This document shows, in pieces, positions 18,840-28,112 of a stretch of DNA of 43,672 nucleotides (positions within the stretch are counted from its first letter, which is position 1; every line of letters begins with the position of its first letter). Made by a program: the position numbers and the translations under genes. The stretch comes from Acidobacteriota bacterium (GTDB lineage Bacteria > Acidobacteriota > JAAYUB01): assembly GCA_012517875.1 (NCBI GenBank), contig JAAYUB010000145.1, forward strand, positions 1 through 43,672, in the 5' to 3' direction. The notes under the pieces were generated by a model that searched no databases, had not been told where the DNA came from, and was given only the letters and a program-made list of their open reading frames with translations.

Positions 18840-20099
18840 GTGACCGCCGCCGAAAAACGCCGTATCTGGTTTGAAAACTTCCTCCAGGCGTTCGACACCA
18901 TCCTGTCGCACAAATTCCGCTCATTCCTCACGGTGCTGGGCGTGCTCATCGGCGTCATCACGGTGATCCTGGTGGCCTCGATCCTGACCGGCTTGCGCGG
19001 CCGGATCGTGAGCATGATCGAGGAATTCGGCACCACCAACATTTACGCCTTCCACCTGAACACGGGCGTCCAGATCGGCCGCCGCCCGCGCAAGGAGATG
19101 GAACGCAAGCCGCTGTCCATGGAGCATGTCCGGGCGATCAAGACCCGCTGCGACGCGGTGCAGGATGTGGGCTGCCAACTCTTCCCGGTCCGGCTCACCG
19201 ATCGGAGCATCAAGTACCAGGGCGAGTCTTTCTACGAGGGCGGCATCGAGGGCATCACGCCCAACAACCACGAGATCGCCCATCACGAGCTGGCCATGGG
19301 ACGGTTCCTGAACGACAGCGATAACATGCACCGGCAGTACAACTGCGTGATCGGCTACGCCGTTTACGAGGCGCTGTTCCCCAACATCCAGCCCATCGGC
19401 AAGCACATCCTGATCGCGGGGAAGCGGTTCCAGGTGGTGGGCGTGCTGCAGAAGCGCAAGTCCACGTTCCTGGGCGAAAACCAGGAAGACAAGACGGTGA
19501 GCATCCCCCTGCTCACCTTCCGGAAGCTGTCGCCGCAGGACGACTGGCTGTTCCTTATCATCCAGGCGCGTTCCGGCCAATTGGTCCAGGCCATGGACCA
19601 AGTGGAGCAGGTGCTGCGGGCGGAGCGGCGGCTCAAGGCCAATGATGACAATGATTTTTCGCTGTCCACGGCCGACTCGATCATCCAGCAATTCGACCAG
19701 GTGGTGGCCGGGATCGGCATCATCACCATCGCCATCTCCGGTGTGGGACTCCTGGTGGGCGGCATCGGCGTCATGAACATCATGCTCGTGTCGGTGCGGG
19801 AGCGCACCCGCGAGATCGGCGTCCGCAAGGCGCTCGGCGCGCGCAATCTCGACATCACCGTGCAGTTCCTAATCGAAGCCATGACGCTCACCGGCATCGG
19901 CGGCGTCATCGGCATCGTGTTCGCCGCCGCCATCGGGCTGCTGATTTCGATGCTGGTGCCCGACCTGCCCACCAGCATTCCCTTCTGGGCGGTGAGCGCG
20001 GCGTTCACCCTGTCGGTGCTCATCGGCCTGGTGTTCGGCGTTTGGCCCGCCACCCGCGCGGCCCGGCTTGACCCAATTGAGGCTCTCCGGTACGAATAG
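18840..20099 (+). CDS. MacB/FtsX-type ABC transporter permease, second copy
   Basis: A 419-residue paralogue of the preceding permease: N-terminal helix (about 29-50), periplasmic domain, and three C-terminal helices with MNIMLVSVRERTREIG and the ending ARLDPIEALRYE. The two differ throughout the periplasmic domain, so they are not a recent duplication and probably form a heterodimer. The start is GTG 18840, supported by AAAGGAG at 18824-18830; the upstream open part overlaps the previous gene. As with its partner, no ATPase gene is beside it. Confidence 0.9.
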   Translation: MTAAEKRRIWFENFLQAFDTILSHKFRSFLTVLGVLIGVITVILVASILTGLRGRIVSMIEEFGTTNIYAFHLNTGVQIGRRPRKEMERKPLSMEHVRAIKTRCDAVQDVGCQLFPVRLTDRSIKYQGESFYEGGIEGITPNNHEIAHHELAMGRFLNDSDNMHRQYNCVIGYAVYEALFPNIQPIGKHILIAGKRFQVVGVLQKRKSTFLGENQEDKTVSIPLLTFRKLSPQDDWLFLIIQARSGQLVQAMDQVEQVLRAERRLKANDDNDFSLSTADSIIQQFDQVVAGIGIITIAISGVGLLVGGIGVMNIMLVSVRERTREIGVRKALGARNLDITVQFLIEAMTLTGIGGVIGIVFAAAIGLLISMLVPDLPTSIPFWAVSAAFTLSVLIGLVFGVWPATRAARLDPIEALRYE

Positions 20100-20172
20100 C
20101 CGACCCTTTGCCTGTGGCGGCTCCCCCCCTTTTGTGATAGATTATGGCCAACTCTGTCGAGAGGGGATCGCC

Positions 20173-22002
20173 ATGACCCAGTGTCCCTCCTGTAAGGCCG
20201 AACTCACAGCCGGCACGCGCTTTTGCACATCGTGCGGCCAGCCGGTGCCTCCAGCCGGTCCCGCCGCGTCTCCGGACGCGAAAACCGTCATGGCCGCCGC
20301 GGCCACCCGGACCGCGTCGCCCGGAGACGGCGAAAAGACCGAGATGGTGATCCCGGAAGGGGTCAAGGCCGCGCCGGATCAGGCCACCGAGATGATGACC
20401 CGCGCCACCCCTGCTCCATCCGCCACCCCGGCCCCGACGGCCGCCGGCGGCGCCAAGGATGACATCTCCAAGATTTTCGAGACATCGGGTGTCTGCCCCA
20501 ATTGTTACGCCACGTTGAAGAAGGGCGCCAGCCAGTGTGCCGAATGCGGCTACCGTCTCACCGGCACGTTCTGCCCGCGGTGCAACGCCCAGTTGCCGGA
20601 CGACGCCAAGTCATGCCCCGCGTGCAAGTGGTCGGAAACTTCTCCCGGCACCTGGGTGCCGGGTGTCGCGGCGGTACCCGTCTCGGCCGGCACCATCCCG
20701 CCGGGTACCGTGCCGCCGGGGCCGGCAATGGGCCAAACCGTGATGACGCCGCCCCCCGCCGCGCCCGCCCTCGGCCAGACGGTGGCGGCAGGGACCGCCT
20801 ACGCGCCGCCCCCCGCGGCAGCGCCCCTGGCACAGACAACGTATGCCGCCCCGCCGGCGGCGCCGTCGCCGGTTCCCGCCGCCAAGAAGGGGTTTCCCGT
20901 CGTGCTGGTGCTGGTCATCGGGCTGTTCTTGCTTGGTATCCTGGCCGTCGGCGGCTGGTTCGGCTGGCGCTACTGGCAGCAGCGTCAGGCTGCAACGACG
21001 ACCGGCACGGCAGGGTCCGGCAGCACGGCAGGCGGCACCCAGTCCACCGGTGGATCGCAGACCGGCGGCACGGGCACCACGATGCAGGGATTCGGCAGCG
21101 AGGCCGGCGCGGGCGAGAACCTGCTGCAGCAGGCCCGGACCTACATGGACAGCGGCGATTACACCCGCGCGCTGGCCAAGGTTCAGCAGCACCTGCAGGA
21201 CAATCCCGGCGACGCCGACGCGCACACGCTGGCCGGCCAGGCCTGCCGCGCACTGGGTCAGGCCGATGAGGCGATCCGCCACTTCCAGACGGCGCTCAGC
21301 ATCCAGCCCGACAACGGCGCGCTTCGCCTGGAGCTGGGCAAGCTGTACACCGCCGGCGGTTTTTCCGACAAGGCCATTGAAAATTACCGCGAGGCGGTCC
21401 GCCTGCTGCCCGACAATCCGGAACCGCAGTGGTGCCTGGTGCAGGAGCTGCAGAAATCCGGCGACGCCGACAGCGCCCGCCGGGAAGCCGAGCAATATGT
21501 CAGCCGCTACCCGGCCGGGCCCAACCGGAGTGACGCCGACGCCCTCCTGACTCAGGGCCAGCGGACGCGCGGCGGCCGGACCAGCGCCGGCTCCACCACG
21601 GGCGGCACGACGGCCGGCGGCGCCACCTACACCGGCCGCACGACTGACGCCTCCCGTGACCAGTCCGGCGGCTCCGGCGGCTCCGGCGGCTTCGTGCAAC
21701 CGCCGCCGCCGTCGCCGTACGTCACCGTCATTCTCGACGGCTCCGCGCTGAACCTGCCGGGCAAGGTGGCCGAGGTCACCGTCAGCTTCGCCGGCATCCA
21801 GCAGCGGTTCACCAGCAGCGCCACCGCCCGGCTGGACAACGTGGAGAAAGGCAGCCACGCCTACAACGTGGTGGTGACCTATGTCCTTTCCTCAACCGGC
21901 GAGAAGGAGTTTACGTACAGCGGCAGCGGTACTCTGTTGATCCGCTATCAGGACCAGAAGATCCGGGTCCGCCGGATCGGCGAGCGCATCTTGATGGATT
22001 GA
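20173..22002 (+). CDS. Zinc-ribbon, single-pass membrane, TPR protein
   Basis: A 609-residue protein with three zinc ribbons in the cytoplasmic N-terminal part (CPSC...CTSC 4-21, CPNC...CAEC 108-125, CPRC...CPAC 134-151), long Pro/Ala linkers, one membrane helix (about 241-264), a Gly/Thr-rich linker, three TPR units (about 317-440) and a C-terminal beta-rich domain (about 515-609). Paired double-cysteine ribbons at the start, as in zinc-ribbon anchors of many Acidobacteriota proteins, probably mediate protein contacts. The function is unknown; the layout suggests an envelope scaffold exposing the TPR outside the cytoplasm. ATG 20173 is preceded by GAGGGG. It may be cotranscribed with the GAF protein that starts 9 bases after it. 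Confidence 0.75.
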   Translation: MTQCPSCKAELTAGTRFCTSCGQPVPPAGPAASPDAKTVMAAAATRTASPGDGEKTEMVIPEGVKAAPDQATEMMTRATPAPSATPAPTAAGGAKDDISKIFETSGVCPNCYATLKKGASQCAECGYRLTGTFCPRCNAQLPDDAKSCPACKWSETSPGTWVPGVAAVPVSAGTIPPGTVPPGPAMGQTVMTPPPAAPALGQTVAAGTAYAPPPAAAPLAQTTYAAPPAAPSPVPAAKKGFPVVLVLVIGLFLLGILAVGGWFGWRYWQQRQAATTTGTAGSGSTAGGTQSTGGSQTGGTGTTMQGFGSEAGAGENLLQQARTYMDSGDYTRALAKVQQHLQDNPGDADAHTLAGQACRALGQADEAIRHFQTALSIQPDNGALRLELGKLYTAGGFSDKAIENYREAVRLLPDNPEPQWCLVQELQKSGDADSARREAEQYVSRYPAGPNRSDADALLTQGQRTRGGRTSAGSTTGGTTAGGATYTGRTTDASRDQSGGSGGSGGFVQPPPPSPYVTVILDGSALNLPGKVAEVTVSFAGIQQRFTSSATARLDNVEKGSHAYNVVVTYVLSSTGEKEFTYSGSGTLLIRYQDQKIRVRRIGERILMD

Positions 22003-22011
22003 GAGGCGGCC

Positions 22012-22563
22012 ATGGAACAACTGAAGCGCATCCTGGACACCGTCACCCAGCAACCCAAAGAGGACGTCCGGTACGCCGACGTCCTGCGTGAGGTGATCGC
22101 CATCCTCCACGCCAACCTGATGGCCCTGCACGGCGTCAAGGAAGACGAGGTGGCCATCTTGCTCATCGACAAACGGCAGCATCTCAAGTTCTATCGGCCC
22201 AGCTACCTGGAGAAGACCGGCTCCATCCCGATGGCTTACACCCGCTCGTTCGTGACCAAGGCGCTGCAGACGGGCAAGGCCATGCTGGACAACCGGTTTT
22301 CCTCAACCCCGCACCTGGGCGTCTTCGAGGAAATCAAGCGAAACAACCCGAACTTCCTGCCCATCCAGAAAATCATGTGCGTGCCGCTGGTGACCTCGGA
22401 CCGGAAGGTGTTCGGCGCCGTGGAGGTCAGCCGAAAGGGCGAGCGGCTGGAATCCGCCGGCCCCGACTGGACCGCCGACGAGATGGACACCATCGTGCGG
22501 CAGCTGGCCTCGATCGCCGACCAGTTCTACCGGGTGTACAAGCTGGCCGACACGGCCGAGTGA
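22012..22563 (+). CDS. GAF-domain protein
   Basis: A 183-residue protein made almost entirely of one GAF domain (about 20-175). Typical features are the helix-strand start EVIAILHANLMALHGV, the strand LLIDKRQHLKFY, and the late MCVPLVTSDRKVFGAVEVSRKG. There is no output domain, so it is either a ligand-binding subunit acting on a partner or a small-molecule sensor. The ligand is unknown. It follows the zinc-ribbon/TPR gene by 9 bases. Confidence 0.75.
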   Translation: MEQLKRILDTVTQQPKEDVRYADVLREVIAILHANLMALHGVKEDEVAILLIDKRQHLKFYRPSYLEKTGSIPMAYTRSFVTKALQTGKAMLDNRFSSTPHLGVFEEIKRNNPNFLPIQKIMCVPLVTSDRKVFGAVEVSRKGERLESAGPDWTADEMDTIVRQLASIADQFYRVYKLADTAE

Positions 22564-22617
22564 CCCCATGATCGGGCGGACGCCCACCCCACCCCGCTCG
22601 ATCGGCTGGCGGACCGC

Positions 22618-23175
22618 ATGAACCGCGTCCGAGACGACCACTCGGCCTCCCACTCCGGTGGCACCGCGCGCTTCACGCCCGACCAACGCGCCATGGTCTA
22701 TGACTGCCTGGCGGTCGCCGAGCGCTGCCTCGAGGAGTTTTACCGGTTCTCACCCCGCGAGTGGTTCCACTACAGCTACACGCTCATGACCGCCGGCGAC
22801 CTCCCCGACGGATTCCCGCCGCGGCCGGCCAACGTGTTCGGCGAAATCCAGAAGCACTCCGAGCGACCGCCGGCCGGCGGTGGTGCCGCGCCCGATGCCG
22901 GCTACACCATCGTGCTCTTCGACGGCAACATCCTCCTTCACCTGAGCGGGCATCCGGAGGTCTCCTTCCGGCACCTGCTGCTCTACATCCTCGCCCATGA
23001 GCTGGTGCACATCGCGCGGTTCCACCACGCCCGGCCCTTCGACACGCCCGAGATCGAAAAGGAAGACGAGGAGCGGACCGTCCATGCGATCACCGGCCGG
23101 GTGCTGGCCCGGCTGGGCGACGACCAGCTCGTGCGGCTGGCCGACAACTATTTGTCGGAGGAATATTCCCTGTAA
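22618..23175 (+). CDS. HExxH-containing protein, possible zinc metalloprotease
   Basis: A 185-residue protein with the zinc-metalloprotease motif HELVH (127-131) in a hydrophobic helix (LLLYILAHELVHIARFHHA), followed by an acidic segment where EDEERTVHAI could supply the third ligand. No signal peptide is seen. The rest is not recognised, and proteolysis is inferred from the motif alone. The reading frame has no strong ribosome site before ATG 22618, so the start is less sure; it lies 54 bases after the GAF gene. Its 3' end overlaps the convergent heptosyltransferase gene by 28 bases. Confidence 0.65.
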   Translation: MNRVRDDHSASHSGGTARFTPDQRAMVYDCLAVAERCLEEFYRFSPREWFHYSYTLMTAGDLPDGFPPRPANVFGEIQKHSERPPAGGGAAPDAGYTIVLFDGNILLHLSGHPEVSFRHLLLYILAHELVHIARFHHARPFDTPEIEKEDEERTVHAITGRVLARLGDDQLVRLADNYLSEEYSL

Positions 23176-24221
23176 ATGAGTTCGCGGCCGCGCCGGACCA
23201 CCTCCTCCACGGTGATCGCCTTGAAGCAGCGCAGGTCCAGCGGGCATTCCCGGAGAAAGCAGGGGCTGCATTCCACCGGTTTCTTTACCACCACCGCCCG
23301 CGGGGAAAACGGTCCGGTGGCCACTGGGTCGGTGGACCCGAACAGCGCCAGCTGCGGGATCTGGAATGCCGCGGCCACGTGCATCGGCCCCGAGTCGTTG
23401 GACACAAACAGATGGCAACTGCCGATCAGCGGGACCAGTTCGTCCAGGGTGGTCCGGCCGCACAGGTTGTGGAGGCGGTCGCCGCCGACGGCCGCGGCGA
23501 TCGCGTCCGCGAGTGGCTGCTCCGCGGGTGATCCGAACAACACGACGGTCAGCGGCAGGTCGGATCGCAGCTCCCGGATGAGCGCGGCGAAGCGTTCGGG
23601 AAACCACCGCTTGGCCGAACCGTAAAAGGCGCCCGCGTGCACGCCCATCACGGGCCCGTCGGCACCGATACCCTCCGCCTCGAAGAAGCGCCGGCTGACG
23701 GCCTCCATCGCCGGCGTCCGTCGCAACCGCAGGTCGGGCTTGAACTCCGGATCGCGGAGATAATCAACGGGCGACAGGCCGACGGCATGCAACAGGTGGA
23801 GATAGTAATATACCTGGTGCCGCCGGTGCAGCTCGGTGGGAACCGCGGCACCGTGCGTCAGGAGGAAACCCCGCCCCTCGGTGCGGTACCCCGCCCGTTC
23901 CGGCACCCCGGCGATCCGCCCCATCAGGGCGGATTCGAACGAATTGGGCAGGCAGACGTACAGCGACGGACGCCGGCGGCGGATCTCGCGACACCCGCCC
24001 AGGAAAGCCCGCCGCCGGGTCCGGCCGGCTTCGGAAGGCAGGGTGATGACCTCGTCCACCTCGGGCGCCCAGCGGTAGAAACCGGCCACCCCCGCCCGTG
24101 CCGCCACCACCAGCCGGGCGGCCGGCCGGAGCCGGCGCAACTCGCGCAGCGCCGGCAGGGCCATCACCGTGTCTCCCAGCCAGTTGGTAGTCCGTACAAT
24201 CAGGGTTTCCGTCGCCGTCAT
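23148..24221 (-). CDS. waaF: LPS heptosyltransferase II (GT9 family)
   Basis: A 357-residue GT-B glycosyltransferase of the GT9 family, which adds ADP-L-glycero-D-manno-heptose to the LPS inner core. The N-terminal TNWLGDTVMALPALRELR and the glycine/Ser-rich SNDSGPMHVAAA near the sugar-nucleotide site, plus GSTDPVATGPF, are diagnostic. The C-terminal Cys pattern CSPCFLRECPLDLRCF is characteristic of heptosyltransferase II. Assignment to WaaF rather than WaaC is based on this pattern. The start ATG 24221 places the family N-terminus correctly. The 3' end overlaps the convergent HExxH gene. Confidence 0.88.
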   Translation of the reverse strand: MTATETLIVRTTNWLGDTVMALPALRELRRLRPAARLVVAARAGVAGFYRWAPEVDEVITLPSEAGRTRRRAFLGGCREIRRRRPSLYVCLPNSFESALMGRIAGVPERAGYRTEGRGFLLTHGAAVPTELHRRHQVYYYLHLLHAVGLSPVDYLRDPEFKPDLRLRRTPAMEAVSRRFFEAEGIGADGPVMGVHAGAFYGSAKRWFPERFAALIRELRSDLPLTVVLFGSPAEQPLADAIAAAVGGDRLHNLCGRTTLDELVPLIGSCHLFVSNDSGPMHVAAAFQIPQLALFGSTDPVATGPFSPRAVVVKKPVECSPCFLRECPLDLRCFKAITVEEVVRRGRELIYREYSSDK

Positions 24222-24334
24222 GGCCCACAGCCCCCTTCGATCGGGTCCGACCGAACCGTGCCGTCGCGAGTCGGACGGGCGCCGCGCTGCCGCATCATAG
24301 CACTAAAATGAAACATTTTCACAGCGATCGCGTA

Positions 24335-24340
24335 TATAAT
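24335..24340 (+). promoter_or_regulatory. Probable -10 element for the M16 peptidase operon
   Basis: A perfect TATAAT sits 62 bases before ATG 24402. No good -35 is found at 16-18 bases; TTTTCA (24316-24321) is too close (13 bases). It may need an activator. Confidence 0.4.
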
Positions 24341-24401
24341 GCGTTGTCATTCAAGGCGACCGCAAACAATACCCCAACAATATCCCAGCAAGGAGAATGC
24401 A

Positions 24402-25907
24402 ATGAGGTTCCGAAACAGCGCACTCGGCCTGGCCCTGATCCTGGTGCTGCTCGCCGGGGCTGCACCGGCGACCGTGCAACAGGACATGGCGCGCAAGGTC
24501 ACCGAATTCCGTCTGCCCAACGGCATCCAATTCCTCATCGTGGAACGTCACGAAGCACCGGTGGCGTCCTTTGTCACCTACGTGGATGTGGGCGCTTCCA
24601 ACGAAAATGTCGGCGCCACCGGTTTGGCGCATTTCTTCGAGCACCTCGCCTTCAAGGGCACACCGGAGATCGGCACGACGAACTACGCCGAGGAGAAGAA
24701 AGTGCTGGACGAGATGGAGACGGTCTTCCGCCAGATCCTGGCCGAGAAACGGAAAGTGACCGGCCCCGACGCCCAGCGGCTGGAACAGTTGAACGCCCGG
24801 ATGGACGTCCTGCAGAAGCAAGCCGACCAGTACGTCGTGAACAACGAGTTCGTCACCATCCTCGAGAAGAACGGCGGCGTCAACACCAACGCCGGAACGG
24901 GCATGGACGCCACCATGTACTTCATCAACCTGCCGTCGAACAAGGTGGAATTATGGGCCTGGCTGGAATCCGAGCGCCTGCTCCGCCCCGTCCCGCGCGA
25001 GTTTTACAAGGAAAAACTGGTCATCATGGAGGAGCGCCGGCAACGCACCGAGAGCAACCCCATCGGGCGGCTCATCGAGGAGATCCAGACCACGGCCTTC
25101 AAGGCCCACCCGTACAAGGAACCCACCGTGGGGCACATGTCGGACCTTGCCGCCGCCAGCGCCACCGAAGCCATGGCGTTCCACAAGCAATATTACGTGG
25201 GCCGGAACATCACCGTCGCGGTGGTGGGCGACGTCTACCCCACCGAGATCAAGGCGCTGGCCGAAAAGTACTTCAGCCCCATCCCGGAAGGCGAAATGAG
25301 CGGCCGGGCGGTCACCGAGGAACCGAAACAGATGGCCGAGAAGCGGATCTCCATGCAGGATCCGTCTCAGCCGGTCGTGGTGCTGTGCTACCACAAGCCC
25401 GACATCCGGCACCCCGATTCGGCGGTCTACGACGCCATCCAGGACATCCTGGCCGGTGGCAACTCCTCGCGCCTGCACAAGAAGATGGTCAAGGAGGAGA
25501 AGTCCGCCCTCTTCGTCGGCGCGTTCCCGGGTTTCCCGGGCACCAAGTATCCCAACCTGTTCCTCTTCTTCGGCATTCCCAACCAGAATCACACCAACGA
25601 GGAGATGGAGAAGGGCATCATCGCCGAGCTGGAGCGGATCAAGAACGAGCCGGTGTCGGCGGAAGAACTCGCTGCCGTCCAGACCAAGGCGACAGTCAAC
25701 CTCTACCGGCAGCTCATGTCGAACGGCGGAGTGGCGCTCCAGTTGGCCTACTATCAGGTCATGACCGGCGACTGGCGCAACCTGTTCACCGCCATCGACA
25801 AGATCCAGAAAGTCACCCCGGCCGACATCCAGCGGGTCGCCCAGGAGTGCTTCGTGACCAGCAACCTGACGGTGGGCACCATCGTCCACGCCCAGGCGCA
25901 GAATTGA
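24402..25907 (+). CDS. M16 family zinc peptidase (active subunit)
   Basis: A 501-residue insulinase/pitrilysin-family peptidase with a signal peptide (about 1-22). The inverted zinc motif is HFFEH at 77-81 (H77, E80, H81), and E189 in WLESER is the probable third ligand. A helical insert lies between them (about 100-148). The C-terminal half carries the second M16 repeat (ending with TVGTIVHAQAQN). Together with the next gene it matches the bacterial arrangement of one catalytic and one non-catalytic subunit forming a heterodimer. Export to the periplasm is indicated. ATG 24402 has AGGAG at 24390-24395. Substrate unknown. Confidence 0.9.
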   Translation: MRFRNSALGLALILVLLAGAAPATVQQDMARKVTEFRLPNGIQFLIVERHEAPVASFVTYVDVGASNENVGATGLAHFFEHLAFKGTPEIGTTNYAEEKKVLDEMETVFRQILAEKRKVTGPDAQRLEQLNARMDVLQKQADQYVVNNEFVTILEKNGGVNTNAGTGMDATMYFINLPSNKVELWAWLESERLLRPVPREFYKEKLVIMEERRQRTESNPIGRLIEEIQTTAFKAHPYKEPTVGHMSDLAAASATEAMAFHKQYYVGRNITVAVVGDVYPTEIKALAEKYFSPIPEGEMSGRAVTEEPKQMAEKRISMQDPSQPVVVLCYHKPDIRHPDSAVYDAIQDILAGGNSSRLHKKMVKEEKSALFVGAFPGFPGTKYPNLFLFFGIPNQNHTNEEMEKGIIAELERIKNEPVSAEELAAVQTKATVNLYRQLMSNGGVALQLAYYQVMTGDWRNLFTAIDKIQKVTPADIQRVAQECFVTSNLTVGTIVHAQAQN

Positions 25908-25935
25908 GCGGCTCAAGACACAGATGGAGAGAAAC

Positions 25936-28074
25936 ATGAACAAGAACACCCAATGGATCGTGCTGATACTCGTTTTGGTCCTCGGTTTGTCCGCCGGTGT
26001 CGCGGCCAAGGAACGCAAGTTCCAGTATCCGTCGCTGCGGGAGATCAAAGCGCCACCCGTCACCACGGGGGCCCTCCCGTCGGGTCTCAAGCTCTACATG
26101 ATGGAAGACCACGGTCTGCCCATGGTCCAGTTCCAGGTGCTCATCCGGACCGGGTCGGCCTTCGATCCCCGGAACATGGCCGGCTTGTGCGGTGCGACGA
26201 TGGAACTCATTCGCACCGGCGGCATCCCCGGCAAGACCGGTGACGAGCTCGACCAGATGCTCAACGACATGGGCGCCGTCATCCGCGCGGGCGCCGACGC
26301 CGATTCGGCCTCCATCTCCGGTTCCTGCTTGGCCAAGGACGCCGAGACTGTGCTCGGAGTTGTGGACGACATGCTGCGCCGGCCTGCGCTGGCACAGGAC
26401 AAGCTGGACCTGATCAAGGTGCAGATGCGCAGCGCCATTTCCCGCCGCAACGACGATCCGAGTCAGATCGCCTCGCGCGAGTTTACCCGCCTGGTCTACG
26501 GCGCCGACAGCCCGTACGCGCGGCAGACCGAATACGCCGACGTGGACGCCATGACCCGCGACGCTGTGGTCAGCTTCCACCGGCAGTTCGTGCAACCCGG
26601 CGGCGTCGCCATCGGCGTCTGGGGCGACTTTCAGACAGAGACGATGAAGGCGTGGCTCAGCGAGCGCTTCGGCACCTGGTCGAACGCCGGCCCGGTCGTG
26701 GGTGTCTTCCCGGAAGTGCGCGTCACGCCGGCCCCGTCGGTTCGGCTGGTGGTCAAGAAGGATGTCAACCAGTCCAACATCCGCCTGGGGCATATCGGCC
26801 TCCGCATGGACAATCCCGACTACTTCGCCGTCGAGATGATGAACAGCATCTTCGGCACCAGCGGCTTCCTCTCCCGGCTCATGCAGATCGCCCGGACAGA
26901 GCACGGACTGACCTACGGCATCCAGGGCGGGATCGCCTTCGAGCGCGGCTACCTGGGACAGTTCGTGGTGGGCACCTCAACCAAATCCGAATCGACGGTC
27001 GACATGATCAACATCATCATCGGCGAGATCAACCGGATCCGCAACACCCCGGTCTCCGACGCCGAGCTCACCCTCGCCCGTGAAGCGTTCCTCAATAGTT
27101 ACGTATTCAAATATGAATCCACGTTCGACGTCCTCACCCGGATGATGTCGCTGGACTACTTCGGCTTCCCGCCCGATTTCATGCAGACGTTCCAGAAGCG
27201 CATTGCCGGGGTGACCGCCGCCGATGTGCGCCGCGTGGCCAACGCCTATCTGCACCCGGACAAGCTGACCATCCTGGTGGTGGGCAATCCCGACCAGTTC
27301 GTCAAGCCGCTGTCCGCGTTCGGTGAGGTGCAGGAGTTGGATATCGCCATCCCGGCGCCGGCCGCCGCGGCGGACGCGGCCCCCGCCGCCACCCCCGCTT
27401 CCCTGGCCAGGGGCCAGGTGCTGCTGAGCCGGATGATCGACGCCATGAAGGCCACCGACAAGCTGGACACGCTCGCGGGCATGCACCTGCAGCAGCAGTC
27501 CACGCTCCAGCTGGCACCCCAGATGAGTTTCACCTTCGACGTCGACAGCTACACCTTCCTTCCCGATCAACTCTACGTGAAGATGGCCAGCCCCATCGCC
27601 ACGATCGTTCGCGCGTTCGACGGCAAAGCCGGCTGGATGCAGATGCCCCAGGGAATCAAGGACCTGTCGGCTGCCGAGATCGAGGAGGTCATGGAATCCA
27701 TCGCGCACTCGCCGCTGGTATTCCTGAAGCACTCACGAGTGGAGGGTGCTCAGGCTGTCTACGCCGGTCGCGCCGATGTGATGGGCCGGAGCTACGAGTC
27801 GATCTACATCCCCCTCGGTGAGGGGAAGGGCTTCCGCGTGTATGCCGATCCGGACACGGGCATGCTCGCCGGGCTGGCCTACGCCGGCAACTACAACAAC
27901 GAACCCGGACAATTCATCCAGCTCTTCAGCAACCCCGTCGAGTTGGCCGGCCTGACCCTCCCCCGGGACAGCGAGACATATTTCAACGGCAAGAAAGTCG
28001 CCAGCGGCGCCATCCAGGCGCTGGAACTGAATCCGACCCCGAATCCTGCGTTGTTCCAAAAACCCGCCAATTGA
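25936..28074 (+). CDS. M16 family peptidase-like protein (inactive subunit) with C-terminal extension
   Basis: A 712-residue partner of the previous gene. After a signal peptide (about 1-24), residues about 35-470 form the two M16 repeats, but the zinc motif is lost: where the active subunit has HFFEH this protein has GATME (in AGLCGATMEL). The second half keeps the substrate-channel features (LTYGIQGGIAF). Residues about 485-712 form an extra beta-rich domain after a Pro/Ala linker. It resembles LolA/LolB/RseB-like folds, which bind lipids or lipoproteins, judged by the pattern of strands (FDVDSYTFLPDQLYVKM, then WMQMPQG, GRSYESIYIPL). ATG 25936 has GGAG at 25926-25929; a second ATG at 25924 is possible. 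A GC-rich hairpin follows at 28084. Confidence 0.85.
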   Translation: MNKNTQWIVLILVLVLGLSAGVAAKERKFQYPSLREIKAPPVTTGALPSGLKLYMMEDHGLPMVQFQVLIRTGSAFDPRNMAGLCGATMELIRTGGIPGKTGDELDQMLNDMGAVIRAGADADSASISGSCLAKDAETVLGVVDDMLRRPALAQDKLDLIKVQMRSAISRRNDDPSQIASREFTRLVYGADSPYARQTEYADVDAMTRDAVVSFHRQFVQPGGVAIGVWGDFQTETMKAWLSERFGTWSNAGPVVGVFPEVRVTPAPSVRLVVKKDVNQSNIRLGHIGLRMDNPDYFAVEMMNSIFGTSGFLSRLMQIARTEHGLTYGIQGGIAFERGYLGQFVVGTSTKSESTVDMINIIIGEINRIRNTPVSDAELTLAREAFLNSYVFKYESTFDVLTRMMSLDYFGFPPDFMQTFQKRIAGVTAADVRRVANAYLHPDKLTILVVGNPDQFVKPLSAFGEVQELDIAIPAPAAAADAAPAATPASLARGQVLLSRMIDAMKATDKLDTLAGMHLQQQSTLQLAPQMSFTFDVDSYTFLPDQLYVKMASPIATIVRAFDGKAGWMQMPQGIKDLSAAEIEEVMESIAHSPLVFLKHSRVEGAQAVYAGRADVMGRSYESIYIPLGEGKGFRVYADPDTGMLAGLAYAGNYNNEPGQFIQLFSNPVELAGLTLPRDSETYFNGKKVASGAIQALELNPTPNPALFQKPAN

Positions 28075-28083
28075 TCGTTCACC

Positions 28084-28112
28084 GGGGGGCGGCGCCCGAA
28101 CGGGCCGCCCCC
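28084..28112. terminator. GC-rich hairpin between convergent genes, possible bidirectional terminator
   Basis: A 9-bp GC stem (28085-28093 with 28104-28112) with an inner stem lies between the M16 gene and uvrB stop codons, overlapping the latter. There is no T-run, so termination efficiency is uncertain; on both strands it would act as a barrier. Confidence 0.45.

Noticed and set aside
24324-24331. GCGATCGC octamer (cyanobacterial HIP1-like) in the M16 promoter
   Set aside because: A single copy in GC-rich DNA is expected by chance; other HIP1 sites are not evident around it.
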